DNA of 64,000 nt from an uncultured Acidobacteriota bacterium (GTDB lineage: Bacteria > Acidobacteriota > Terriglobia > Terriglobales > Acidobacteriaceae): contig CAINND010000024.1 in the NCBI GenBank assembly GCA_903851035.1, positions 62,001-126,000 on the forward strand. The letters are read 5' to 3'. Position 1 is the first letter of the stretch; every line of letters begins with the position of its first letter. Both the position numbers and the translations under genes were made by a program. The notes beneath the pieces were generated by a model. It was not told the DNA's origin. It made no database searches and saw nothing but the letters and a program-made list of their open reading frames with translations. Shown piece by piece: positions 1 through 7,427 of the stretch.

Positions 1-789
1 TCCACCTCGCTGGGCATCGGCATCGGCTACCACCGCCTGCTCACGCATCGCGGCTTCACCACGCCCAAGTGGCTGGAGTACTTCCTCACCGTCTGCGGCA
101 CGCTGGCCCTTGAGGGCGGACCGATCTTCTGGGTCGGCATTCACCGCATCCATCACCAGCTCACCGACCGCCCCGGCGATCCGCACTCTCCGCGCGACGG
201 CAAATGGTGGTCGCACATGGGATGGGTGCTGACCGGCGAAGCTCTGCACGATGGCACCGAGCAGCTTGCTCCCTACGTACCTGACCTGCGCCGCGACCGC
301 TTCTACCTGTGGCTCAGCAAGTATCACTGGATTACACAGGCGGTGGTGGGCGTGGCCGTGATGGCCGCCTTCGGCTGGAAGGTGACCCTGTGGGCCGTCT
401 TTTTGCGCACCGTCGTGGGATTGCATGGTACCTGGCTGGTGAACTCCGCCACGCACCTGTGGGGCACGCAGCGCTGGGCCACCGGAGACGATTCCACCAA
501 CAACTTTCTTATCGCGCTCCTCAGTTGGGGCGAGGGCTGGCACAACAATCACCACGCCCACCCCAGCAGCGCCCGCCACGGACTGCGCTGGTGGGAGGTG
601 GACACCAACTGGTACGTCATACAGTGCCTGCACTCCGTTGGACTGGTGAAGAACATCAAGCTGCCGAGGGCCGACAGCCGCATCCGCGAGATCGGCGAGG
701 CCGTGCCGGTGGCACAATCCACAGAGAAGCCCGTCGCTGCCGATCCCCAGGCAGAGATGCAACCCGAACTGATCGCCGCCGGCAACTGA
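1..789 (+). CDS. Acyl-CoA / fatty acid desaturase, 5' truncated by window
   Basis: The frame is open from base 1 to the TGA at 787-789, so the N-terminus lies outside the window. All three histidine boxes of the membrane-bound delta-9 desaturase family are visible: HRLLTH (31-48), HRIHH (142-156) and HNNHH (541-555). These ligate the di-iron centre that inserts a cis double bond into acyl chains at the cytoplasmic membrane. Hydrophobic stretches lie between the second and third boxes. The last ~40 residues are a low-complexity Ala/Glu/Gln tail outside the catalytic core. A strong intrinsic terminator follows 25 bases after the stop. Confidence 0.93.
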   Translation, partial: STSLGIGIGYHRLLTHRGFTTPKWLEYFLTVCGTLALEGGPIFWVGIHRIHHQLTDRPGDPHSPRDGKWWSHMGWVLTGEALHDGTEQLAPYVPDLRRDRFYLWLSKYHWITQAVVGVAVMAAFGWKVTLWAVFLRTVVGLHGTWLVNSATHLWGTQRWATGDDSTNNFLIALLSWGEGWHNNHHAHPSSARHGLRWWEVDTNWYVIQCLHSVGLVKNIKLPRADSRIREIGEAVPVAQSTEKPVAADPQAEMQPELIAAGN

Positions 790-813
790 CCGGCAATAGA
801 CCGCTCCAACCTT

Positions 814-842
814 GCCCCGGCGAATATGGCCGGGGCTTTTTT
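814..842 (+). terminator. Intrinsic terminator of the desaturase gene
   Basis: A perfect 8-bp stem GCCCCGGC/GCCGGGGC (814-821 with 829-836), with a 7-nt loop, is followed directly by six T. Confidence 0.9.
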
Positions 843-901
843 ATCACGCGGAATTTACCCCGCTGCAGACTGCTGAAAACCCAGGGAATGCTCAAACTTA
901 C

Positions 902-1033
902 GAAATGTCATGGTGAGCGCAGCGCCCGCTGTTTGGGCGCGGAGTCGAACCACCCTTTGTTTCTGGGTAGAGCAAGACAAACAAAAGGTCGCTCCACTAC
1001 GCGCCTGCGGCGCTTCGGTCGCAATGACATTTC
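902..1033. repeat. Imperfect palindromic intergenic repeat with GAAATGTCAT ends
   Basis: This ~132-bp unit begins GAAATGTCAT and ends ATGACATTTC. The flanking parts (GAGCGCAGCG near the left end, CGCTTCGGTCGCA near the right) are also roughly complementary. It fills the gap between the desaturase terminator and the histidine kinase. Its look (GAGCGNAGCG, CTCCACTACGCGCCTGCGGCGC) resembles the high-copy intergenic palindromes common in acidobacterial genomes, but no second copy is in this window, so its repeat status is inferred. Short open frames across it are not genes. Confidence 0.5.
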
Positions 1034-1210
1034 CTTTATGCAATTTTTTCATCAAATAAAGCGGGATTTGCCACCAAGCGCCTGCGGTGGGTAACGCACT
1101 TGCAGCGCTGTCAGTCGCAGACACCAGGACTCCGCAGGCGCTTGGGCTTTACCTTCCTCCCTGCTCTCACTACCATGTTCTTCATCCGCCGGGAGCGGAC
1201 GAAGCTCATC

Positions 1211-2101
1211 ATGCCCATCTCACGCAACAAGGCCATCGCGTTTGTCATCGTCGTCGGCTCGCTCTCCGTGGCCCTGGCGCTGGCCCTGAATATCACATGG
1301 CTGATTCGCTGGCGCGAGGTCGGCATGGTGGTGCTGGGCATCATCTTCTTCGGCTTTGTCATCGCCGGCGTTACCCTGAACACCATCTTCCTGGTGCGGG
1401 AGATGCGCCGCAACGAGCAGCACGACAGCTTCATCAACGCCGTCAGCCACGAGCTGAAAACGCCCATCGCCAGCATCCGCCTTTATCTGGAGACACTTCA
1501 GCAGCGCGAGCTGAGCGCCGAACAGCGCCAGCGCTTCTACCAGACCATGCTGGCCGACGTGGAGCGCCTGACCCACACCGTGGAAGAAGTCCTGCGCGCA
1601 GGGCAACTGGGACAAAAGGGGCACGCCAGCTTCCTTCGCCTCGACCTCGCCGAGCTGGTGCGTGAATCCGCCGCGCTGGCCCGCACCCGTCACCGCCTTG
1701 CCGAGGAGGACATCCGCGTCAGCGAGCAGGCGCTGGAGCCGCCCTTTGTGCAGGGCGACGCCGAGGAGCTGCGCTCGGCCATCAGCAACCTGCTGGATAA
1801 CGCCATCAAATATTCGCCCGGCCGCAAGGAAATCGTCGTCGAACTGGTGGAAGAGGGCGACGACCTGCTGGTCAAGGTCATCGACCAGGGCCAGGGCATT
1901 CCGCGCGGTGAGCTGAAGCGTATCTTCCGCCGCTTCTACCGGGTCAACCAGCGGCTGCGCCAGCGCATCAAGGGCACCGGCCTCGGACTGTTCATCGTCT
2001 ATGGCATCGCCCGCCGCCACGGTGGACGCGCCTACGCCTTCAGCGAAGGTGAAGGCCGCGGCGCCACCATCACGCTGCGCCTGCCGCGCGACAAGGGCTG
2101 A
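1211..2101 (+). CDS. Membrane sensor histidine kinase (orphan)
   Basis: The 296-residue protein has two membrane helices (about residues 8-32 and 38-62) joined by a very short loop, so there is almost no periplasmic sensor. A HisKA domain follows, with H-box SHELKTP (H80), then a HATPase_c domain with N-box NLLDNAIKYSP, G1 DQGQGIP and G2 GTGLGLFIV. It should autophosphorylate and pass phosphate to a response regulator, but no regulator gene lies nearby. An in-frame ATG at 1175 and an upstream one at 1100 also exist. 1211 was chosen because hydrophobicity starts right after it, but no start has a convincing Shine-Dalgarno. Confidence 0.9.
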   Translation: MPISRNKAIAFVIVVGSLSVALALALNITWLIRWREVGMVVLGIIFFGFVIAGVTLNTIFLVREMRRNEQHDSFINAVSHELKTPIASIRLYLETLQQRELSAEQRQRFYQTMLADVERLTHTVEEVLRAGQLGQKGHASFLRLDLAELVRESAALARTRHRLAEEDIRVSEQALEPPFVQGDAEELRSAISNLLDNAIKYSPGRKEIVVELVEEGDDLLVKVIDQGQGIPRGELKRIFRRFYRVNQRLRQRIKGTGLGLFIVYGIARRHGGRAYAFSEGEGRGATITLRLPRDKG

Positions 2102-2208
2102 GCTTTTTCTCCCCGCCGCATCCTCCTCCCGCGCAATCCGCGTTACCATAGACCGTTGCCGCGCGCGCCACGCACCAACATGCGCGCCGCAGATCATGGT
2201 GCCCTCCT

Positions 2209-3222
2209 ATGAAAGAGTTCTACATTCGCGACGCCGCCCAGCAGGAAAACAAGGTCATCACCACCAGCTTTGTCGTCGCCAGCAAGCAGACCAAGAGCAA
2301 GAAAAGCGGCGAGCCCTATCTTGACCTGACCCTGATGGATCGCACCGGCACCATCCAGGCCAAGATGTGGGACAACGTCGAGGAGTGCACCAACAGCTTC
2401 GAGCAGGATGACATCGTCAAGATCAAGGGGCTCGTCAACCGCTATAACCAGCGCTGGCAGCTCACCCTCCACAAGGTCCGCAAAATGGACGAGAGCGAAA
2501 TTGACTTTGGCGACTATCTGCCCAAGACCACGCGCAACGTGGATGAGCTATGGCAGGAGCTCGCGGTCTTTGTGGCCAGCATGCAGGACGCGCACCTGCG
2601 CCGGTTGCTCGAACTCTTCATGGCCGATCCCGAGATCGAGAAAGCCTATCGCAACGCTCCGGCGGCCAAGACCATGCACCACGCCTTCATCGGCGGCCTG
2701 CTTGACCACGTCTGCTCGCTCTTCCGCGTCTGCGACCTGGCGGCGCGCAACTATGCGTTCATCAACCGCGACCTGCTGCTGACCGGCGCCTTTCTGCACG
2801 ACATTGGCAAGGTGCGCGAGCTCAGCTACGCGCGCAGCTTCGGCTACACCGACGAGGGCCAGCTCCTCGGCCACCTCATCATTGATCTGGAGATGCTGCA
2901 CGCCAAGCTGGCGCAGATCGCCGACTTCCCTACAGAGCTCAAGCTGCTGGTCGAGCACCTCATCATCAGCCACCACGGCCAGTACGACTTCGGCTCGCCC
3001 AAGCTGCCCATGTTCCCCGAGGCGCTGATGCTGCACTACCTGGACGACCTGGACAGCAAGATGGAGGCCATGCGCGGCCAGTTCGAGCGCGACGCCGAAC
3101 TCGACACCCCCTGGACGGCCTACAATCCCGCGCTGGGCCGGCCGCTGCTCAACACGGAAAAATTCCTGCGTCAGGCCGCCGAGCGTAAGGCCACGGCGGA
3201 AAAGACGCCCTCCGAAGGCTAA
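2209..3222 (+). CDS. YhaM-type 3'-5' exoribonuclease (OB-fold plus HD domain)
   Basis: The 337-residue protein has an N-terminal OB-fold nucleic-acid-binding domain (about 15-95, including LDLTLMDRTGTIQAKMWDN). A central HD phosphohydrolase domain follows, with HHAFIGGLLDH and FLHDIGK supplying the metal-binding His/Asp pairs and LIISHHG completing the site. This architecture and length match Bacillus YhaM/CbfA, which degrades single-stranded RNA or DNA from the 3' end. The last ~20 residues are a charged tail. The ATG has no obvious Shine-Dalgarno. The gene stands alone between the sensor kinase and the AT-rich insert. Confidence 0.87.
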   Translation: MKEFYIRDAAQQENKVITTSFVVASKQTKSKKSGEPYLDLTLMDRTGTIQAKMWDNVEECTNSFEQDDIVKIKGLVNRYNQRWQLTLHKVRKMDESEIDFGDYLPKTTRNVDELWQELAVFVASMQDAHLRRLLELFMADPEIEKAYRNAPAAKTMHHAFIGGLLDHVCSLFRVCDLAARNYAFINRDLLLTGAFLHDIGKVRELSYARSFGYTDEGQLLGHLIIDLEMLHAKLAQIADFPTELKLLVEHLIISHHGQYDFGSPKLPMFPEALMLHYLDDLDSKMEAMRGQFERDAELDTPWTAYNPALGRPLLNTEKFLRQAAERKATAEKTPSEG

Positions 3223-3324
3223 GTATATAGCATTGGGACTGACAGCAATAGACTATATTTTTTGTGCTAAAATCCGCACTTCTACCAAACTCATGTTGTT
3301 ATCACATGGACCATTGAGGCCTAA

Positions 3325-3981
3325 ATGTTGACACCAGAGGAACGCCAGCGAATTGAAGATGAAGAGAGTAGGAGAATCGCTGAGGAACATTACCGAGAGG
3401 AAGTGCGGGCTAGACTGCAAGGCAAGTTGAAACCATCTGAAGAAAATACCCCTTCTAGTAACAAATGGATTATTGTCATTGCCATCGCTTTGGTAGGAAT
3501 AATTTGTTTGGTTGTCTTGGCTAATCAATACAATAAGCCTAGTAATAGTGGCAACAAAGAAGATGCTGCGACAACCACTCCTCTCCCCATACCTAAAACT
3601 CGTTATATTCCAATCACTCAGAAAATTGCTTCTGGGCAGATCACTGTAAGGGCAGGTGGTGAAATTCCTTACAGAGTTACAATCACTCCCGATATGGTGG
3701 ATCCGGTTGTAACTGGTAATTTCACAGCTTATGGCGGAAGTGGAAACGACATACAGGCCGTCTTCGCAGATCAAATGAATTACACCAATTGGTCAAACGG
3801 TCATCAAGCACAAGTACTCTGGGGCACACAGGGCAAGCAGACAACAGGTAATATTGAGGTGAAGTTTATTCAACCTGGAGAGTACTACCTTGCCTTCAGT
3901 AATAGATTCTCTGTGTTCACCGATAAGCAGGTGTCACTGGAAGTCGAATTAAATTATAAAAAAGCAGAGACTTATTATTGA
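3325..3981 (+). CDS. Unknown single-pass membrane protein in AT-rich insert
   Basis: The 218-residue protein is not recognised. It has a charged Glu/Arg-rich cytoplasmic N-terminus (1-45), one transmembrane helix (about 49-70, WIIVIAIALVGIICLVVL), a Ser/Thr/Pro linker, and a ~120-residue beta-rich C-terminal domain. That domain ends PGEYYLAFSNRFSVFTDKQV and resembles GOLD-like or lectin-like extracytoplasmic beta-sandwiches; this is a weak analogy. A GAGG motif precedes the ATG. Codon use is markedly AT-richer than the flanking genes (many TTA, AAT and ATA codons), which suggests recent acquisition. Confidence 0.75.
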   Translation: MLTPEERQRIEDEESRRIAEEHYREEVRARLQGKLKPSEENTPSSNKWIIVIAIALVGIICLVVLANQYNKPSNSGNKEDAATTTPLPIPKTRYIPITQKIASGQITVRAGGEIPYRVTITPDMVDPVVTGNFTAYGGSGNDIQAVFADQMNYTNWSNGHQAQVLWGTQGKQTTGNIEVKFIQPGEYYLAFSNRFSVFTDKQVSLEVELNYKKAETYY

Positions 3982-4028
3982 GAATTTGGGCGCTATATGA
4001 ATTTGTATTTATTGCTGGAGGCTAATGA

Positions 4029-4469
4029 ATGCGGCGTTTGGTGTTAATCCTTGTTTTAATCTATTCCTCATATCTGACAGCACAAAGGATGCCGGTTAAT
4101 GAGGCTTATGCTGTCGGGGCAGTGCGTGTCATTGTGACTGCTGAGAACACGTATGCTTCGTCTTACCCAAATTATGGATATACATGTGATATCGCACGAT
4201 TGGGAGGCTCAACTGGAACTCCGAATGCTTTCCATGCAGATTTAATTGGCGTGGAATTGGCATCAGGCATAAAAGATGGTTATCGTTTCACACTTCGCAA
4301 TTGCGTACGGAAGGGCAAAACTATCTTTTCCTATTCCATTGTCGCGTATCCTTTAGAGCCTGGTCGGTCAGGGGTACATATATTTTGTTCAGATCAAACT
4401 GGTGTGATTCGCATCCAGAATGGTGGAAGAGCTGAGACATGCGGCCCAAATAGCAGGCCATTGCAGTGA
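4029..4469 (+). CDS. Secreted pilin-like hypothetical protein
   Basis: The 146-residue protein has a signal peptide (about 1-18, hydrophobic VLILVLIYSSYL), then NEAYAVGAVRVIVTAENTYA and YTCDIARLGG, and near the end HIFCSDQTGVIRIQNGG. This order (a helix with an alanine-rich repeat register, a paired-Cys beta domain, and a terminal CSDQTGVIR strand) resembles the globular part of type IV pilin-like proteins common in acidobacteria. There is no prepilin peptidase site, so assembly into a pilus is unlikely. A GGAG lies 8 nt before the ATG. It shares the AT-rich composition of its upstream neighbour and may be co-transcribed with it. Confidence 0.7.
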   Translation: MRRLVLILVLIYSSYLTAQRMPVNEAYAVGAVRVIVTAENTYASSYPNYGYTCDIARLGGSTGTPNAFHADLIGVELASGIKDGYRFTLRNCVRKGKTIFSYSIVAYPLEPGRSGVHIFCSDQTGVIRIQNGGRAETCGPNSRPLQ

Positions 4470-4532
4470 CATACGCTATGTGCAATGTGTCTGTTCTTGA
4501 GGTCAAACATTCGAAGCTAAAGATAATTCCGT

Positions 4533-4538
4533 TACAAT
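4533..4538 (+). promoter_or_regulatory. -10 box of aroC, probably leaderless
   Basis: TACAAT lies exactly 6 nt before the aroC ATG (4545), so transcription would begin at or next to the start codon. No Shine-Dalgarno is present. A weak -35 candidate, TTCGAA, lies at 4510-4515 with a 17-nt spacer. Confidence 0.6.
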
Positions 4539-4544
4539 AAATAG

Positions 4545-5741
4545 ATGCTGCGATTTTTTACCGCCGGTGAGTCGCACGGCGAAGCCCTGATTGCCAACGT
4601 CTCTGGCCTGCCGGCTGGTGTGCCGGTCGCGGAGGCGACGATTGACCGCGAGCTGTGGCGGCGCCAGCAGGGCTATGGCCGTGGCGGTCGCATGAAGATC
4701 GAACGCGACCACGCCCGCATCCTCAGCGGCGTGCGCCACGGGCTCACCATCGGCTCGCCCATCGCCATGCTGCTGGAAAACCGCGACTGGCAGAACTGGA
4801 GCGAGTCGCTTCCCGTCGGCCAGGGTGACTCGGAAAAGCACAAGCCCGTAAAGTCTCCGCGCCCCGGGCACGCCGATTTAGCCGGAGCCCTCAAGTACAA
4901 CCTGCCGGAGGCGCGTTACATTCTGGAGCGGGCCAGCGCCCGTGAGACCGCGGCACGCGTTGCCGCCGGAGCGGTAGCCAAGCAACTGCTCGCAACACTC
5001 GATATCGAAGTCCTCAGCCACGTGGTGCAGGTGGGCCATGAGCGTTTGTCGCGCTCGGTCAGCTTTGCCGAACTGCAAGCCCTGGCCGCGCGCGAAGAGG
5101 TTCTGCTCAACTGCGCTGACGAGGAGAGCGAGCAGCGCATGAAGGCCGAGGTGGACGCCGTGCTGCGTACCGGTGACACCGTTGGCGGAATCTTTGAAGT
5201 CGTTGCCCGCAACGTGCCTCCCGGGCTGGGCACCTACGCCAACTGGGATGAGCGCCTCGATGGCCGTCTGGCGCAGGCCGTCATGAGCATTCAGGCCGTA
5301 AAGGCCGTGGAGATTGGTGATGGCGTTCTGGGGGCCTCCAGCTTTGGCACCAGTGCGCAGGACGAGATCGGCTACGCGCGCACCGCGGAAGAGACCGCCG
5401 CGCTGGCATCAAAGTTTACGAAGTTCACCCGCGCGGGCAATCACGCGGGTGGCCTTGAAGGCGGCATCAGCAATGGCAGTGACGTGGTGGTGCGCGGGCA
5501 TCTGAAGCCCATCTCGACCCTGCGCCGCCCGCTGGCGTCGGTGGATTTCACTACCCGCGAGCCGGTGAAGGCCGCCTACGAGCGCAGTGACGTGTGTGCC
5601 GTGCCCGCTGCTGGAGTGGTGGGCGAGGCCATGGTGGCCCTTACGCTGGCCGCCGCAGCCCTGGAAAAGTTTGGTGGCGATTCGCTCACCGAGCTGCGCC
5701 GCAACTACGAAGGTTACTGCGAGCAGTTGCGCAACTTTTAG
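4545..5741 (+). CDS. aroC: Chorismate synthase
   Basis: AroC converts 5-enolpyruvylshikimate-3-phosphate to chorismate using reduced FMN, the last step of the shikimate pathway. The 398-residue protein has the family signatures GESHGEALIANVSGLPAG near the N-terminus, GYGRGGRMKIE, the PGHADLAG segment, and ERASARETAARVAAGAVAK. The distal Arg-rich region KPISTLRRPL is also present. Length is typical. It precedes def by 66 bases. A second shikimate-pathway gene (the AroDE fusion) lies 24 kb away, so the pathway is scattered. Confidence 0.97.
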   Translation: MLRFFTAGESHGEALIANVSGLPAGVPVAEATIDRELWRRQQGYGRGGRMKIERDHARILSGVRHGLTIGSPIAMLLENRDWQNWSESLPVGQGDSEKHKPVKSPRPGHADLAGALKYNLPEARYILERASARETAARVAAGAVAKQLLATLDIEVLSHVVQVGHERLSRSVSFAELQALAAREEVLLNCADEESEQRMKAEVDAVLRTGDTVGGIFEVVARNVPPGLGTYANWDERLDGRLAQAVMSIQAVKAVEIGDGVLGASSFGTSAQDEIGYARTAEETAALASKFTKFTRAGNHAGGLEGGISNGSDVVVRGHLKPISTLRRPLASVDFTTREPVKAAYERSDVCAVPAAGVVGEAMVALTLAAAALEKFGGDSLTELRRNYEGYCEQLRNF

Positions 5742-5807
5742 TCACACCGCCGCGCCGGCTCTGTGGCCGGGCGACGCAAGAATCAAGCCAGGAAGCGAAG
5801 ACCTAAG

Positions 5808-6317
5808 ATGATCTACCCGATTGTGAAATATGGCGACCCGGTGCTGGAGACTCCGGCGCCCCCCGTCACCGAGTTTGACGACAAGCTCAAAAAGCTGGTC
5901 GAGGATATGTTCGAGTCCATGTATGAGGCGCAGGGCGTGGGCCTGGCCGCGCCGCAGATCGGCATCAGTCTGCACCTGGCCGTCATCGACACCACATTCA
6001 AAGAGGACCCCGAAGCGAGACTGGTGCTGGCCAATCCCGAGGTCATCAGCACGGAGGGCAAGCAGAGCGGCCACGAGGGCTGCCTCTCTCTCCCCGACTT
6101 CCGCGAGACGCTCGCCCGCGCCAAAAAGGTCACCATCCGCGCCCAGGACATTAACGGCAAATGGTACGAGAAGACCGGCGAAGACCTGCTGGCCCGCGCC
6201 TTTCAACATGAGATCGACCACCTGAACGGCACGCTCTACATCCATCACCTCTCGGCGCTCAAGCGCGACATGATGCGCCGAAAGATCAAACGCCTAATAA
6301 GAGAGGGCGAGTGGTAG
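5808..6317 (+). CDS. def: Peptide deformylase
   Basis: The enzyme removes the N-formyl group from nascent proteins. All three metalloprotease motifs are present: GVGLAAPQIG, EGCLSLP (Cys ligand) and QHEIDHL (two His ligands and catalytic Glu). The ATG at 5808 gives 169 residues, the usual size. The longer frame from 5763 would add a 15-residue basic leader not expected in the family. An AGGAAG lies about 14 nt upstream. Its metabolic partner fmt, which adds the formyl group to Met-tRNA, is the next gene, but a terminator and a repeat array separate the two. Confidence 0.96.
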   Translation: MIYPIVKYGDPVLETPAPPVTEFDDKLKKLVEDMFESMYEAQGVGLAAPQIGISLHLAVIDTTFKEDPEARLVLANPEVISTEGKQSGHEGCLSLPDFRETLARAKKVTIRAQDINGKWYEKTGEDLLARAFQHEIDHLNGTLYIHHLSALKRDMMRRKIKRLIREGEW

Positions 6318-6324
6318 AAGAGCG

Positions 6325-6478
6325 AGTTTCAAAGTTTCAGAGGTTTCAAGGTTTCAAAGTTTAGCGGCGCACCGTGCGCCGCTTTTTCCTGCCCTTTCGA
6401 TGACACTACACAGTGCTCTTAACCTCCGAAACCTCCGAAACATCCGTTACCTCCGAAACATCCCGCTCCCCGAAACCT
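6325..6478. repeat. Facing octamer arrays between def and fmt
   Basis: The left array (6325-6362) contains RGTTTCAA-type octamers (AGTTTCAA, AGTTTCAG, GGTTTCAA, GGTTTCAA, AGTTT). The right array (6422-6478) carries diverged units on the other strand, with CCTCCGAAA repeated and ending CCGAAACC. The ~60 bases between contain the def terminator and no gene. The right array runs to within 2 bases of the fmt -10 box. Family members also occur near 26.6, 37.7, 55.3 and 60.9 kb. Confidence 0.75.
6364..6387 (+). terminator. Intrinsic terminator after def
   Basis: A perfect stem GCGGCGCA/TGCGCCGC (6364-6371 with 6375-6382) with a 3-nt loop is followed by TTTTT. It lies inside the interval bounded by the two octamer arrays. 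Confidence 0.85.
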
Positions 6479-6479
6479 T

Positions 6480-6485
6480 TACAAT
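6480..6485 (+). promoter_or_regulatory. -10 box of fmt, probably leaderless
   Basis: TACAAT sits exactly 6 nt before the GTG start of fmt. There is no Shine-Dalgarno. The promoter spacer and -35 region would lie within the diverged right octamer array. Confidence 0.6.
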
Positions 6486-6491
6486 GAGACT

Positions 6492-7427
6492 GTGAAGCTC
6501 ATTTACTGCGGCACTCCGCAATTCGCCGTTCCATCCCTACAGGCGCTGGTCGCCGCCGGGCACGACGTACAACTGGTCGTCACGCAGCCCGACCGCCCCA
6601 AGGGACGCGGCATGGAACTGGCCGCCTCGCCCGTCAAGCAGGCGGCGCTCGCGCTCGGGTTGCCCATCGCGCAGCCGGAGAAGATCAAGCTCAACGCCGA
6701 ATTCCGCGCGCAGATTGAAGCCATTGCGCCCGAGGCGATCATTATCGTCGGCTATGGACGCATCATTCCCGGTTGGATGCTCGATCTGCCGCGCCACGGC
6801 AATATCAATCTGCACGCCTCTCTGCTGCCCAAGTATCGCGGCGCCGCGCCCATCCAGTGGGCCATCGCCAGCGGAGAGCGCGTGACCGGCAACACCACCA
6901 TGCGTATCAATGAAGGCCTCGACACGGGCGACATCCTTTTGCAGCGCGAGATGGCGATTGCCGATGACGATACCTCCGTCACGCTGGCTCCGCGGCTGGC
7001 AGCCATGGGTGCCACGCTGCTGGTGGAAACCGTCGCCGTGCTCGCTTCCGGTGGCATCACCGCGCGCCCGCAGAACCATGCCGAAGCCACGCTCGCTCCC
7101 ATCCTGACCCGCGAAGATGGCCGCGTGGACTTCTCCCGCACGGCCGCCGAGATCAACAATCGCCTGCGCGGATTCCAGCCCTGGCCCGCGGCCTTTACTA
7201 CCTTCCGCACGCGCCAGCTCACGCTGCACGCAATCCTTCCAGCTACCAACGCGCCTGCCCTCGCTCCGGGAGAGATCGCCGCGCGCGACGGCCACATTTT
7301 CGTTGGCTGCGGCAACCACACGGCCATTGAAATTCTTGCGCTGCAACCCGAAGGCAAGCGCCGCGTAACGGCCGTCGAGTGGATCAACGGCCACCAGCCC
7401 AAGCCCGGCGAGCGCCTTGGCGAATAA
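6492..7427 (+). CDS. fmt: Methionyl-tRNA formyltransferase
   Basis: Fmt formylates initiator Met-tRNA using 10-formyltetrahydrofolate. The 311-residue protein has the N-terminal formyltransferase fold starting MKLIYCGTPQFAVPSL, the catalytic region NLHASLLPKYRGAAPIQWAI, a D in GLDTGDIL, and the C-terminal OB-like tRNA-binding domain beginning around FQPWPAAFT. The start is GTG. The ATG 8 bases upstream runs into a stop, so it is excluded. The 3' end overlaps rsmB by 11 bases, indicating translational coupling. Confidence 0.96.
   Translation: MKLIYCGTPQFAVPSLQALVAAGHDVQLVVTQPDRPKGRGMELAASPVKQAALALGLPIAQPEKIKLNAEFRAQIEAIAPEAIIIVGYGRIIPGWMLDLPRHGNINLHASLLPKYRGAAPIQWAIASGERVTGNTTMRINEGLDTGDILLQREMAIADDDTSVTLAPRLAAMGATLLVETVAVLASGGITARPQNHAEATLAPILTREDGRVDFSRTAAEINNRLRGFQPWPAAFTTFRTRQLTLHAILPATNAPALAPGEIAARDGHIFVGCGNHTAIEILALQPEGKRRVTAVEWINGHQPKPGERLGE

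Noticed and set aside
855-1124. 89-residue minus-strand frame
   Set aside because: It translates the palindromic repeat and its flanks; no start signal and no conserved protein feature.
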